DNA from: Agromyces hippuratus
GTDB lineage: Bacteria > Actinomycetota > Actinomycetes > Actinomycetales > Microbacteriaceae
Direction: 5' to 3'
Assembly (NCBI RefSeq): GCF_013410355.1
Contig: NZ_JACCFI010000001.1
Span: forward strand, 2,852,001-2,916,000
DNA: 64,000 bases
Under the pieces are notes generated by a model, which was not told where the DNA came from, did no database searches, and saw only the letters and a program-made list of their open reading frames with translations. Within the stretch, counting starts at the first letter, position 1. The number at the start of each line of letters is the position of its first letter. This document shows, in pieces, positions 8,045 through 16,510 of this stretch. The position numbers were made by a program, and so were the translations under genes.

Positions 8045-9459
8045 ACGCGTCGCATCAGGTGACGGATGCCGCGGCAGCCGCCCTCGCGGGCGCCGCACCG
8101 AAGCCGTACTGGATGGATCGGGCCGACGCGCCCGCCCTCGGCGCGCCGCTCAGCGAACGGGTGGAGGCCGACCTCGTCGTCATCGGCGCCGGCTTCACCG
8201 GACTGTGGACGGCCTGGCGGGCGCTCGAGCGCGACCCCGGGGCATCCGTCGTCGTGCTCGAGGCCGACCGCGTCGCGCACGGTGCAACCGGGCGCAACGG
8301 GGGCTTCGTCGCGAGCTCGCTGACCCACGGCCTCACGCACGGCACCGCGATCTGGCCCGACCAGGTGGGCGCGCTCGCCGAGGAGGGCGATCGCAACCTC
8401 GCCGAGCTCGTCGCCACGATCGAGGCCGCGGGCATCGACTGCGACCTGCGCCGCTCGGGCAAGACCACGCTCGCCGTCGAGGAGTGGCAGCTCGCCGGAC
8501 TCCGCGAGGCGCAGGAGCTCGGCGCGCGGCACGGGGTCGAGCTCGAATTGCAGTCGCGCGACGAAGTGCAGGCCGACGTGCACTCGGCGAGCTACCTCGG
8601 CGGTCTCCGCGACCGCACGGGCACCGTGCTCATCGACCCGGCACGGCTCGCGTGGGGGATGGCGGCCGAGCTCCGGCGTCGCGGGGTGCGCATCTTCGAG
8701 GCATCCGCTGCCACCGGAATCGAGACGAACGGTGCCGGAGTGCGCGTGCGCACCGCGCTCGGCCACGTCGACGCCCGCCACGCGGTGATCGCGACGGCCG
8801 CCTACCCGGCGCCGCTCAAGCGACTCGGCTCGTACATCATGCCGCTCTACGATCACGTGCTCATGACCGAGCCGCTCACGGCCGCCCAGCAGGCCTCGAT
8901 CGGCTGGGGCGAGGGGCAGGGGCTCACCGACGCGGGCAACCAGTTCCACTACTACCGGCCGACCGCCGACGGGCGCATCCTCTTCGGCGGGTGGGACGCC
9001 GTGTACTACCGCGGCGGCAAGGTCGACGCGAGCCTCGAGCAGCGCGACAGCTCGCACGAGCTGCTCGCCCGGCACTTCTTCGAGACGTTCCCGCAGCTCG
9101 GCGGGCTGAGGTTCACGCACCGATGGGCGGGTCCGATCGACTCGACCACCCGGTTCACCGCAGCCTACGGCACCGCGCGCGCCGGCCGGGTCGCCTACGC
9201 GGTCGGGCACACCGGCCTCGGCGTCGGCGCGTCGCGGTTCTCGGCGGATGTCGCGCTCGACCTGCTCTCGGGCGAGGCGACGTCGCGGCTGCGCTACGAC
9301 ATCGTGCGGCGCCGGCCGTTCCCGATCCCGCCCGAGCCGTTCCGCAATCCCATCATCCAGTTCACCCGGCACTCGATCCTCGCCGCCGACGCGCACGAGG
9401 GGCGGCGCAACCTCTGGCTCCGCACCCTCGACCGCTTCGGCCTCGGCTTCAACTCCTGA
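8041..9459 (+). CDS. FAD-dependent amine oxidoreductase (PuuB/DAO family)
   Basis: A 472-residue flavoprotein of the glycine/D-amino-acid oxidase family. The Rossmann motif DLVVIGAGFTGLWTAW lies near residue 45, then ATGRNGGFVASSLTHG, a segment typical of gamma-glutamylputrescine oxidase-like enzymes, and GRVAYAVGHTGLGVGASRF near the C-terminus closes the FAD site. It probably oxidises a primary or secondary amine to an aldehyde, which the dehydrogenase encoded next would finish. GTG 8041 overlaps the glycosyltransferase stop. No gamma-glutamylputrescine synthetase is present, so the true substrate may be free putrescine or a conjugate. Confidence 0.88.
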   Translation: MNASHQVTDAAAAALAGAAPKPYWMDRADAPALGAPLSERVEADLVVIGAGFTGLWTAWRALERDPGASVVVLEADRVAHGATGRNGGFVASSLTHGLTHGTAIWPDQVGALAEEGDRNLAELVATIEAAGIDCDLRRSGKTTLAVEEWQLAGLREAQELGARHGVELELQSRDEVQADVHSASYLGGLRDRTGTVLIDPARLAWGMAAELRRRGVRIFEASAATGIETNGAGVRVRTALGHVDARHAVIATAAYPAPLKRLGSYIMPLYDHVLMTEPLTAAQQASIGWGEGQGLTDAGNQFHYYRPTADGRILFGGWDAVYYRGGKVDASLEQRDSSHELLARHFFETFPQLGGLRFTHRWAGPIDSTTRFTAAYGTARAGRVAYAVGHTGLGVGASRFSADVALDLLSGEATSRLRYDIVRRRPFPIPPEPFRNPIIQFTRHSILAADAHEGRRNLWLRTLDRFGLGFNS

Positions 9460-9517
9460 GCTCCACCTCCCGAGCAGCACCGGCACGCGTCATCCGTCGC
9501 GGCCCGAAAGGAACACC

Positions 9518-10972
9518 ATGACCACCGGAACCTTCATCGGCGAGTACCGCCCCGGATCGGGCGGCGACACCGTCATCACGAACCCCGCGACCGAGCAGGA
9601 GGTCGCGGCGTTCACCGCCTCGGGCGTCGCCGACGTCGACGAGGCCGCGGCCGCCGCCCGCGCCGCCCAGCCCGAGTGGGCCGCGAAGACCCCGGGGGAG
9701 CGCTCGCTCGCCCTGCTCCGCCTCGCCGATGCGCTCGAGGCCGACGCCGAGCACCTCGCGAAGCTCGAGGTCGAGGACTCCGGCAAGCCGTGGACGACCG
9801 CCTTCGACGGCGAGCTGCCGTTCGGCATCGACAACCTGCGCTTCTTCGCGGGCGCCGCCCGCTCGCTCGACGGTACGGGCGCCGGAACGCTCTCGAACGG
9901 GTACACCTCGATCATGACGCGCCGCCCGGTGGGCGTGGTCGCGGGCATCACCCCCTGGAACTTCCCGCTCATCATGGCGATCTGGAAGGCGGGCCCCGCG
10001 CTCGCCGCAGGCAACGCCGTGATCGTGAAGCCCGCGCCGGCGACGCCGCGCACCACGCTGCGCTTCGCTGAACTCGCCCTGCAGGCCGGCCTTCCCGCCG
10101 GTCTCTTCAACGTCGTCACCGGCGACGCCGAGGTCGGCCAGGCCCTCGTCACCCACCGCGAGGTCGACATGGTGAGCGTCACCGGCTCGACCCAGACCGG
10201 CAAGGCCGTCATGCGCGGCGCCGTCGAGGGCGTCAAGCGCGTGCACCTCGAGCTCGGCGGCAAGGCGCCCGTGATCGTCTTCAAGGACGCCGACCTCGGC
10301 GCCATGGCGCACGCCGTCGCCCTCGGCGCGACGTACAACACCGGCCAGGACTGCACCGCGGCGACCCGCGTCTACCTCGAGCGCTCGGTGTACGACGACG
10401 GCGTCGCCGCCCTGCGCGCCGCCATCTCGGGCATCGTCGCCGGCGACCCGATGGACGCCGACACCCACATCGGCCCGCTCATCTCGAAGGGCCACCTCGA
10501 GCGCGTCTCGGGCTTCGTCTCCCGTGCCGTCGCCGAGGGCGCCGAGGCACTCGCCGGCGGCCACGCGATCGACCGCATCGGCTCGTACTTCGCACCGACC
10601 CTGCTCGTCGGCGCCGCGCAGTCGTCGGAGATCGTGCAGGGCGAGGTGTTCGGGCCCGTGCTCGTCGTGCTCCCCTTCGACGGCGAGGCCGAGGGCATCG
10701 CACTCGCGAACGACAGCGCCTACGGGCTCGCGTCGTCGGTGTGGACCTCGGATGTCTCGCGCGCCCTGCGCGTCAGCCAGTCGCTCGACGTCGGCGTCAC
10801 GTGGGTCAACGACCACCTGCCGATCGCGTCGGAGGCGCCGCACGGCGGCGTGAAGGGATCGGGCTTCGGCAAGGACATGTCGATCGAGCCGATGCTCGAC
10901 TACTCGGTCACGCGCCACCTCATGATCCGGCACGCGCCGCCGCCCGAGACCACTGGCTTCCGCCCGGCCTGA
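9518..10972 (+). CDS. aldehyde dehydrogenase, gamma-aminobutyraldehyde type
   Basis: A 484-residue NAD(P)-dependent aldehyde dehydrogenase. ITPWNFPLIMAIWK and KPAPATPRTTL form the coenzyme site, LELGGKAP carries the general-base Glu, and YNTGQDCTAATR carries the nucleophilic Cys; the GQDCTA form is typical of gamma-aminobutyraldehyde dehydrogenases (PatD/PuuC group). ATG 9518 follows GAAAGGA. It sits 58 bp after the oxidase gene on the same strand, consistent with putrescine being converted to GABA. The preceding 58 bp hold no other gene. Confidence 0.9.
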   Translation: MTTGTFIGEYRPGSGGDTVITNPATEQEVAAFTASGVADVDEAAAAARAAQPEWAAKTPGERSLALLRLADALEADAEHLAKLEVEDSGKPWTTAFDGELPFGIDNLRFFAGAARSLDGTGAGTLSNGYTSIMTRRPVGVVAGITPWNFPLIMAIWKAGPALAAGNAVIVKPAPATPRTTLRFAELALQAGLPAGLFNVVTGDAEVGQALVTHREVDMVSVTGSTQTGKAVMRGAVEGVKRVHLELGGKAPVIVFKDADLGAMAHAVALGATYNTGQDCTAATRVYLERSVYDDGVAALRAAISGIVAGDPMDADTHIGPLISKGHLERVSGFVSRAVAEGAEALAGGHAIDRIGSYFAPTLLVGAAQSSEIVQGEVFGPVLVVLPFDGEAEGIALANDSAYGLASSVWTSDVSRALRVSQSLDVGVTWVNDHLPIASEAPHGGVKGSGFGKDMSIEPMLDYSVTRHLMIRHAPPPETTGFRPA

Positions 10973-11039
10973 CCCCGCCGTCTCGTAGCCGCGCCGCCCC
11001 CCGCGCCCGAAATGACGCGAATCGCTCTTCCCGCGCCCT

Positions 11040-11066
11040 GCCGAGGTCGATCCGCGTCACCTCGGC
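11040..11066. terminator. possible bidirectional hairpin between convergent genes
   Basis: GCCGAGGT (11040-11047) pairs with ACCTCGGC (11059-11066) around an 11-nt loop. It lies between the ends of the aldehyde dehydrogenase and the FAD monooxygenase genes, which converge. There is no U-tract. Confidence 0.4.
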
Positions 11067-11080
11067 GGGCGGAATCCGCG

Positions 11081-12337
11081 TCAGCGGGCGCCGTCGGCCG
11101 CGTGGGTCGCTTCCGCGACCGGCAGGGGCAGCTCGTCCTGGTTCGCGGCGAACATCTTCTTCACGATGGGGCGGGCGAGCTTGGAGAGCATCACTTTCGT
11201 CATCGCGCGGGACATCAGCGCCTCGAAGCGGTGGGCGGGCACCATGCGCTCGATGCCGCCGCCCATGAGCTTCTTGCCGGCTTCGGCGAAGGGCGCGATG
11301 TCGCTCGCGTACTGCCGTGCCGCGGCGGCGGCGTCGCCCGGCGTCTCCGCGATGCGGGCGGCGAGCAGGTAGGCGCCGATGAGCGCGGTCGCGGTGCCCA
11401 TGCCCGACATCGGCGAGCCGCATGCCGCGGCGTCGCCGATGAGCACGACCCGGCCGTTCGCAGGCTCGGGAACGTCGATGCGCGCGAGCTCGTCGAAGTA
11501 GAAGTCGGATGCCGCGGGCATGGCGTCGAGCACAGTGGGGGCGTGCCATCCGGCGCTCTCGAGCGACCGCCGGATGAGCGCCTCCTGCGCGGCCCGGTCG
11601 CCGCGGAGCGCGGGGTCGCGGTCGACGCGGAGCGTGATGATCGCCTTGGACGTCGACGGGTCGAAGTCGGGGCGGATGCCGAAGGTCGCGCCCGGCACGA
11701 ACCGCATCGAGAACCAGCCCGACTCGACATCGGACGGCGTCGGCAGCGTGAAGAACGCCATGTACCCGCCGAGGTACGTCGAGTACTCCTCCTCGGGCCC
11801 GAAGGCGAGGCGGCGGGTCGCCGAGTGCACGCCGTCGGCGCCGACGACGAGGTCGAACCGTTCGGCGGGGGCGTGCTCGAAGACGACGTCGACCCCGTCC
11901 ACGTCCTGCGCGATGGCGGTGATGCGGTCGCCGTAGCGGAGGTCGAGCAGGCCCGGCGCAGCCTCGTCCGCCGCTGCGAGTCGGTCGCGCAGCACCTCGT
12001 CGAGGTCGCCGCGGGCGATCTCGATCTCGGCGACCGCGCCCTTGCCGTCGAAGTCCTCCATCGACATGCGGCCGAACACGCGGCCCGCACCGTCGACGTA
12101 GGAGAGGCCGAGCTCGTGCAGCAGTCGCGCCCGGATTCCGGGCATGAGGCCCATGCGCTCGGCGACCTCGTGGCTGGCACCGCGGACGTCGACGGCCTGG
12201 CCGCCGGGGCGGGGAGCGCCGGCGCGCTCGACGACGGTGGTGCGGATGCCGCTGCGCACGAGCTGCAGCGCGAGTGCGTGCCCGGCGATGCCGCCGCCGG
12301 AGATCAGGACGTGCCGGGTGGTGTCGGTGGTGGTCAT
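11081..12337 (-). CDS. FAD-dependent aromatic-ring-type monooxygenase
   Basis: A 418-residue group A flavin monooxygenase. HVLISGGGIAGHALALQL is the N-terminal GxGxxG motif, DLVVGADGVHSATRRL the DG motif, and GRVVLIGDAAACGSPMSGMGTA the GD motif that binds FAD ribityl; the C-terminus is a plain helical end. Such enzymes hydroxylate aromatic or polyketide compounds, including tetracyclines. ATG 12337 follows GAAAGG; the in-frame ATG 12364 lies inside the operator and is less likely. It is divergent from a TetR regulator across a 105-bp region packed with palindromes, so it is very likely that repressor's target. Confidence 0.88.
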   Translation of the reverse strand: MTTTDTTRHVLISGGGIAGHALALQLVRSGIRTTVVERAGAPRPGGQAVDVRGASHEVAERMGLMPGIRARLLHELGLSYVDGAGRVFGRMSMEDFDGKGAVAEIEIARGDLDEVLRDRLAAADEAAPGLLDLRYGDRITAIAQDVDGVDVVFEHAPAERFDLVVGADGVHSATRRLAFGPEEEYSTYLGGYMAFFTLPTPSDVESGWFSMRFVPGATFGIRPDFDPSTSKAIITLRVDRDPALRGDRAAQEALIRRSLESAGWHAPTVLDAMPAASDFYFDELARIDVPEPANGRVVLIGDAAACGSPMSGMGTATALIGAYLLAARIAETPGDAAAAARQYASDIAPFAEAGKKLMGGGIERMVPAHRFEALMSRAMTKVMLSKLARPIVKKMFAANQDELPLPVAEATHAADGAR

Positions 12338-12354
12338 CGCCGCGCCTTTCGTCG

Positions 12355-12423
12355 ATTCAGACATTTGTCTCATACGTATGTCTAACAACGATTGAGACGA
12401 ATGTCTAGTACAAATGTCTGAAT
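12355..12423. promoter_or_regulatory. TetR operator region with 14-bp inverted repeat
   Basis: ATTCAGACATTTGT (12355-12368) is perfectly repeated in inverse as ACAAATGTCTGAAT (12410-12423). Between them lie the palindrome CATACGTATG (12371-12380) and AGACGAATGTCT (12395-12406). ATGTCT half-sites recur at 12378, 12401 and 12414. This fills most of the divergent region between the monooxygenase and the TetR gene. Confidence 0.65.
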
Positions 12424-12442
12424 CGTTCGATACGATCGGTGC

Positions 12443-13042
12443 ATGGGCAATCGTGAAGACCTGCTGGCCGGGGCGCGCCGGGTGATCGTGGAGCGCGGGG
12501 TCGCGAAGGCGACCGCACGCGACATCGCGACCGAGGCGGGCGTGAGCCTCGCCGCGATCGGCTATCACTTCGGCTCGAAGGAGCAGCTCATCACCGAGGC
12601 GCTCATGGCCTCGCTCGGCGACGGCATCGGCGACGGCATGGAGGCCGTCGTCGGCGAGACTGCGGCGATGCCGATGCTCGACGGCTTCGCCGAACTCTGG
12701 AACCGCATGCCCGAGGTGTTCGCAGCGAACCGCGAGCCGCTGCTCGCGAGCCTCGACAACACCGTGCGGGTGCTGCGCGACCCCGAGGCCGCTCGCCACC
12801 TCGCCGAGGCGGCGGGGGAGGGCTACCTGGGCATCGCCGAGCAGCTCCGCGCCGCGCGCCCCGAGCTCTCCGACGAGCAGGTCGACGCGGTCGCGAAGCT
12901 CGACTTCGCGCTCGTGCAGAGCCTCGGCATCCTGTGGCTGCTCGCCCCTGATCGTCTGCCGAGCGGCGACGACCTCGCCCGCGCGGTCGCCGTCATCGCC
13001 GGCGCCGAGGCGCCCGCCGGCGGCGCGGAGGCCGGGCGGTAG
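12443..13042 (+). CDS. TetR-family regulator of the FAD monooxygenase
   Basis: A 199-residue TetR/AcrR protein. The DNA-binding part reads ATARDIATEAGVSLAAIGYHFGSKEQL at about 24-50, an almost canonical TetR helix-turn-helix with YHFGSKEQL. The rest is a helical effector domain. It is transcribed away from the monooxygenase gene, from a region with several TGTCT-type half-sites, which suggests repression of both genes and induction by a substrate of the monooxygenase. The stop codon abuts the stop of the convergent trhO gene with no spacing. Confidence 0.92.
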   Translation: MGNREDLLAGARRVIVERGVAKATARDIATEAGVSLAAIGYHFGSKEQLITEALMASLGDGIGDGMEAVVGETAAMPMLDGFAELWNRMPEVFAANREPLLASLDNTVRVLRDPEAARHLAEAAGEGYLGIAEQLRAARPELSDEQVDAVAKLDFALVQSLGILWLLAPDRLPSGDDLARAVAVIAGAEAPAGGAEAGR

Positions 13043-13948
13043 TTACTCGACCGCGGCCGCTTGCGTGTGCAGCTCGCACGCCGCGGCGCCGCACGACTCG
13101 CACAGCACGAACTCCGCATCGCACGAGGCATCCGTGCAGTTGGCGGTGCGGTTCGTCGCGGTGCCGCAGCGCGCGCACGTGCCGATGACGGCGGCGTGGT
13201 CGCTGAAGTCGATCGAGCCGCGCTGGTCGAAGACGTAGAGCGAGCCCTGCCAGAGGCCGTCGTCGCCGAACCGCTCGCCGTAGCGCACGATGCCGCCGTC
13301 GAGTTGGTAGACCTCGCCGAAGCCGCGGCTCGTCATGAGGCTCGAGAGCACCTCGCAGCGGATGCCGCCGGTGCAGTAGGTGACGACGGGGCGGCCCTTC
13401 AGCTCGTCGTACTTTCCGGAGTCGAGCTCCTCGACGAAGTCGCGGGTCGTCTCGACGTCGGGCACGACGGCGCCCGCGAAGCGGCCGATCGCCGCCTCGA
13501 GCGCGTTGCGGCCGTCGAAGAAGACGACGTCGTCACCGCGCTCGGCCACGAGCTCGTGCAGCGCGTCGGGGCTCAGCTTCGTGCCGCCACCGACGACGCC
13601 CTGCTCGTCGACGGAGAGCTCGCCGGGCGCGCCGAACGAGACGATCTCATCGCGCACCTTCACGCTGAGCTTCGGGAAGTCGGCGCTCGCGCCGTGCTCG
13701 TCGAGGCCGGTGCCGTCGCTCCACTTGAAGTCGATGTGCTTGAAGGCGGGGTACTCGCGGGTCTTGCGCACATAGCGCTTCAGGGCCTTCATCTCGCCGC
13801 CGAGCGTGCCGTTCAGCCCGTGCTCAGAGATCAGGATGCGCCCGCGGAGCCCGAGCGACTCGGCGAGGTCGCGCTGCCACAGCCGCACGGCGTCGGGGTC
13901 GGCGAGCGGGGTGAAGACGTAGTAGAGGAGGATCTTGGCGAGGGCCAC
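13043..13948 (-). CDS. trhO: tRNA uridine(34) hydroxylase, rhodanese domain (TrhO/YceA)
   Basis: A 301-residue rhodanese-related protein. The N-terminal acylphosphatase-like part contains LRGRILISEHGLNGTLGG and the central rhodanese domain has the active-site loop VTYCTGGIRCE with the catalytic Cys. The C-terminus has a Cys-rich cluster (CARCGTATN, CTDASCD, CESCG) that would bind zinc. TrhO hydroxylates C5 of U34 in tRNA in an oxygen-dependent way. The start is GTG 13948. It stands alone between a TetR gene and an SDR gene. Confidence 0.92.
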   Translation of the reverse strand: MALAKILLYYVFTPLADPDAVRLWQRDLAESLGLRGRILISEHGLNGTLGGEMKALKRYVRKTREYPAFKHIDFKWSDGTGLDEHGASADFPKLSVKVRDEIVSFGAPGELSVDEQGVVGGGTKLSPDALHELVAERGDDVVFFDGRNALEAAIGRFAGAVVPDVETTRDFVEELDSGKYDELKGRPVVTYCTGGIRCEVLSSLMTSRGFGEVYQLDGGIVRYGERFGDDGLWQGSLYVFDQRGSIDFSDHAAVIGTCARCGTATNRTANCTDASCDAEFVLCESCGAAACELHTQAAAVE

Positions 13949-14097
13949 CCCGAGATCATACGGGCGGTTGCTCGGGGTCGCGTGTGAGAGTGCTGGCGCC
14001 GTGCCGCAGGCGGGTGAAGGTCAGGCTTGCTTAACTCGTACATTCATATACTGTTTATGTCAGTACTAGTAACGCAACCCACACGAAGGAGCACTCG

Positions 14098-14856
14098 ATG
14101 ACCGAACTCGCTGCCCGCCGCTTCGACGGCCGCACCGCCATCATCACGGGCGCCGGCTCGGGCATCGGCCGAGCCGCCGCACGCATCCTCGCCGCCGAGG
14201 GGGCCACCGTGGTCGCCTCGGACATCGCCGCCGATCGGCTGCAGGAGCTCGCGGTGGAGCTGGGTGCCTTCGACGTGCGCACCGTGGCCGGTGACGTGAC
14301 CCGTGAACAGACGGTGCGCGAGCTCATCGACGCCGCAGCGGGCAGGGTCGACATCCTCGCCAACATCGCCGGCATCATGGACGGCGTCCTCCCCGCCGAC
14401 GAGGTCGACGACGCCACCTGGCAGCGGGTGTTCGACATCAACGTCACCGCCGTGCTCCGCACGACGCGCGCCGTGGTTCCGCTCATGCGCGAGCGGGGAG
14501 CAGGGGCGATCGTCAACATCGCCTCCGAGGCGTCCTTCCGCGGGTCCGTCGGCGGCGCCGCCTACACGGCGTCGAAGCACGCCGTCGCCGGCCTGACGAA
14601 GAGCACGGCGTTCATGTACGGGCCGCAGGGCATCCGCACGAACGCGGTGGCGCCGGGGGCGGTCGTGACCGGACTCGACGTGTCGTGGCGATCCGAGTAC
14701 GGCGCGGCCCGCACCGGCCCGGTGCTGCAGGCGACGATGTCGGCTCCCACCTCCGCCGAGCAGATCGCGGGCACGGTGGCCTGGCTCGCGAGCGACGAAG
14801 CGGCCAACATCAACGGCGTGATCCTCGCCTCGGACGGCGGCTGGTCGGCGGTCTGA
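14098..14856 (+). CDS. SDR-family oxidoreductase
   Basis: A 252-residue classical short-chain dehydrogenase. TAIITGAGSGIGRAAA at about 13-28 binds NAD(P), NIAGIMDG follows, and the catalytic Ser, Tyr and Lys lie in NIASEASFRG and YTASKHAVAG. IRTNAVAPGAV is the usual PG region. ATG 14098 is preceded by GAAGGA. TATACT at 14047-14052 is a likely -10 element, 45 bp upstream, though the -35 is weak. A TetR gene follows 91 bp downstream on the same strand and could regulate it. The substrate is unknown. Confidence 0.9.
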   Translation: MTELAARRFDGRTAIITGAGSGIGRAAARILAAEGATVVASDIAADRLQELAVELGAFDVRTVAGDVTREQTVRELIDAAAGRVDILANIAGIMDGVLPADEVDDATWQRVFDINVTAVLRTTRAVVPLMRERGAGAIVNIASEASFRGSVGGAAYTASKHAVAGLTKSTAFMYGPQGIRTNAVAPGAVVTGLDVSWRSEYGAARTGPVLQATMSAPTSAEQIAGTVAWLASDEAANINGVILASDGGWSAV

Positions 14857-14914
14857 TCGTCCCGCGAGGTCGGGCCGCCGCTCGGCCGGCGCAGGTCGCT
14901 CACGGCCTCGCGCC

Positions 14915-14920
14915 TAGGCT
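14915..14920 (+). promoter_or_regulatory. -10 element TAGGCT
   Basis: TAGGCT lies 28 bp upstream of the TetR GTG. A 15-bp stretch around it (14913-14927) recurs exactly at 45813-45827 before the LLM oxidoreductase gene, and TAGGCT also precedes the peptide transporter at 58184. No clear -35 is seen. Confidence 0.45.
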
Positions 14921-14947
14921 GGCTGGAGCGGAGCGGAAGGGGCGGCA

Positions 14948-15694
14948 GTGGCCGACGACACGGTGGGTCCGGAATTGCCGAGGGCGATCGCGCTGGCCTG
15001 GGGCGCGGTGCCCTCGCCGCAGCGCGGACCGAAGCGGGAGTTCAGCCTCGAACAGGTGCTCGATGCCGCCGTCATGCTCGCCGATGCCGACGGCATCGAC
15101 GCCGTGACGATGCCCGCGGTGGCCAAGGCTCTCGGGCTCACGGCGATGTCGCTCTATCGGTACGTGTCGTCGAAGGAGACGCTCCTGCTGCTCCTGCAGG
15201 AGCGGGGCATGGGTCTGCCGCCGGAGTCGATCGCCGGGGCCGAGGGGTGGCGGGCCGGGCTCGAGGCGTACGCCGAGGCATCCGGTGCGGTCTACCGGCG
15301 CCATCCGTGGATGCTCGACATCCCGATCACGGGCGTCGCGAGTACGCCCAACAACCTCGCGTGGCTCGAAGCCGGGCTCACTGCGCTTGCGGACACCGCA
15401 TTGTCGCGGCAGGAGCGGGTCGCCGTCGTGCTCCAGGTCAGCGGCCACGCCAGGTTCCGCGCGCTCGTCGAGCGCGGCTACGCGGACCGCGCCGACGACG
15501 CGGGGGAGCACCTGTCGGACATCGTGGTCTCCGAAGCGCGCCTGCTCGGCCGGCTCGTCGCCGAGGACCGCTTCCCCGAGCTCCACGCCACGCTCGGCAG
15601 CGGCGCGCTCGTCGACCCGGCGTTCGACAACTTCGACTTCGGCCTCGCGCGCCTGCTCGACGGCGTCGCCCACCACCTCGACCCGGCCGCCTGA
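14948..15694 (+). CDS. TetR-family regulator with TetR_C-type domain
   Basis: A 248-residue regulator of the TetR class. It has FSLEQVLDAAVMLADADGI, then VTMPAVAKALGLTAMSLYRYVSSKETLL, a helix-turn-helix with the SLYRYVSSK form found in tetracycline-repressor-like (TetR_C) proteins. The C-terminal region is about 170 residues. GTG 14948 is preceded by AAGGGG. The segment CCTAGGCTGGCTGGA (14913-14927), with a TAGGCT -10, probably holds its promoter. It lies downstream of the SDR gene. Confidence 0.9.
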   Translation: MADDTVGPELPRAIALAWGAVPSPQRGPKREFSLEQVLDAAVMLADADGIDAVTMPAVAKALGLTAMSLYRYVSSKETLLLLLQERGMGLPPESIAGAEGWRAGLEAYAEASGAVYRRHPWMLDIPITGVASTPNNLAWLEAGLTALADTALSRQERVAVVLQVSGHARFRALVERGYADRADDAGEHLSDIVVSEARLLGRLVAEDRFPELHATLGSGALVDPAFDNFDFGLARLLDGVAHHLDPAA

Positions 15695-15743
15695 GGCCGA
15701 TCGATCCGGAGGCTCGATTCCGATCGGGTAGCGTGTGAGCATC

Positions 15744-16322
15744 ATGCGCCCGATGCCGCTCGAGCCCAACAGTCGCCGCGTCGCGATCGGCTCCCGCCTG
15801 CGCGCGGCCAGGCAGGCGCAGCAGCTCACGATCGACGAGGTCGCCCGCGTCACGGGTCTCACGAAGGGGTTCCTCTCGCGCGTCGAGCGCGACATGACCT
15901 CGCCGAGCGTCTCGTCGCTCATCACCCTCTGCGACGTGCTCTCGATCTCGGTCGGCTCGCTGTTCGAGGCGCCCGACGTGCAGTTCGTGCCGGCCGGCAC
16001 CGGCCCGCGCATCAACCTCGGCGGCGTCGACACCGAGGAGCGGCTGCTCTCGGCGCGCGGCGAGTCCAAGGTGCAGGTGATCCGTTCGGTGATCCAGCCG
16101 GGCGGTCACGGCGGCGACGAGCTCTACGCGGTCGCGGCCGAGGTCGACGTGCTGCACGTGCTGTCCGGCACGATGCAGGTGCGGTTCTCCGATCAGGACT
16201 GGGAGCTCGGCCCCGGCGACAGCCTGACCTTCAACGGCCACGAACCGCACAGCTGGCGGGCCGTCGGCGACGCAGGCGCCGAGGTCATCTGGGTGCTCGC
16301 ACCCGCGCTCTGGAGCGCCTGA
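15744..16322 (+). CDS. XRE-family regulator with cupin domain (PuuR-like)
   Basis: A 192-residue regulator. The N-terminal XRE helix-turn-helix reads IGSRLRAARQAQQLTIDEVARVTGLTKGFLSRVERD, split here only by the family's own turns. The C-terminal half is a cupin sensor (DVLHVLSGTMQVRFSDQ, LGPGDSLTFNGHEPHSW). This is the architecture of PuuR, the putrescine-responsive repressor. TAGCGT at 15729-15734 and ATG 15744 suggest a leaderless transcript; GTG 15735 is an alternative. It directly precedes the ureohydrolase operon, whose promoter carries a strong inverted repeat, so it is the likely local regulator. Confidence 0.88.
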   Translation: MRPMPLEPNSRRVAIGSRLRAARQAQQLTIDEVARVTGLTKGFLSRVERDMTSPSVSSLITLCDVLSISVGSLFEAPDVQFVPAGTGPRINLGGVDTEERLLSARGESKVQVIRSVIQPGGHGGDELYAVAAEVDVLHVLSGTMQVRFSDQDWELGPGDSLTFNGHEPHSWRAVGDAGAEVIWVLAPALWSA

Positions 16323-16372
16323 CGCCGATTCGCAGGGCTCGTCCGTGACGCGAGGCCCGGCTCGCCCATGAG

Positions 16373-16408
16373 GTGAGCGGATGCCGCGCGCCCGCGACAT
16401 CCGCTCAC
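16373..16408 (+). terminator. hairpin after the XRE-cupin gene
   Basis: GTGAGCGGATG (16373-16383) pairs with CATCCGCTCAC (16398-16408), a perfect 11-bp stem with a 14-nt loop, 50 bp past the regulator stop and just before the next promoter. No U-tract. The arm GAGCGGATG recurs in the hairpins at 33714 and 48550. Confidence 0.55.
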
Positions 16409-16415
16409 GATCCGC

Positions 16416-16444
16416 TTGACGCGCCCTCGCGACGGCGCTATCTT
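16416..16444 (+). promoter_or_regulatory. consensus-like promoter of the ureohydrolase operon
   Basis: TTGACG (16416-16421) and TATCTT (16439-16444) are separated by exactly 17 bp, the best housekeeping-type promoter in the window. Transcription would start near 16451, at the edge of the downstream inverted repeat. Confidence 0.75.
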
Positions 16445-16453
16445 GTCATCCAG

Positions 16454-16469
16454 TCCTAGATGCCTAGGA
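16454..16469. promoter_or_regulatory. putative operator TCCTAG-N4-CTAGGA
   Basis: A perfect 6-bp inverted repeat with ATGC between the arms. It begins about 10 bp after the -10 element, where a bound repressor would block initiation. The adjacent XRE-cupin regulator is the obvious candidate ligand-responsive binder; this is inferred from position. Confidence 0.6.
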
Positions 16470-16510
16470 AGAAACAAAAGATTCCCGCCAAGCAACAAGG
16501 AGGTTGCGAG

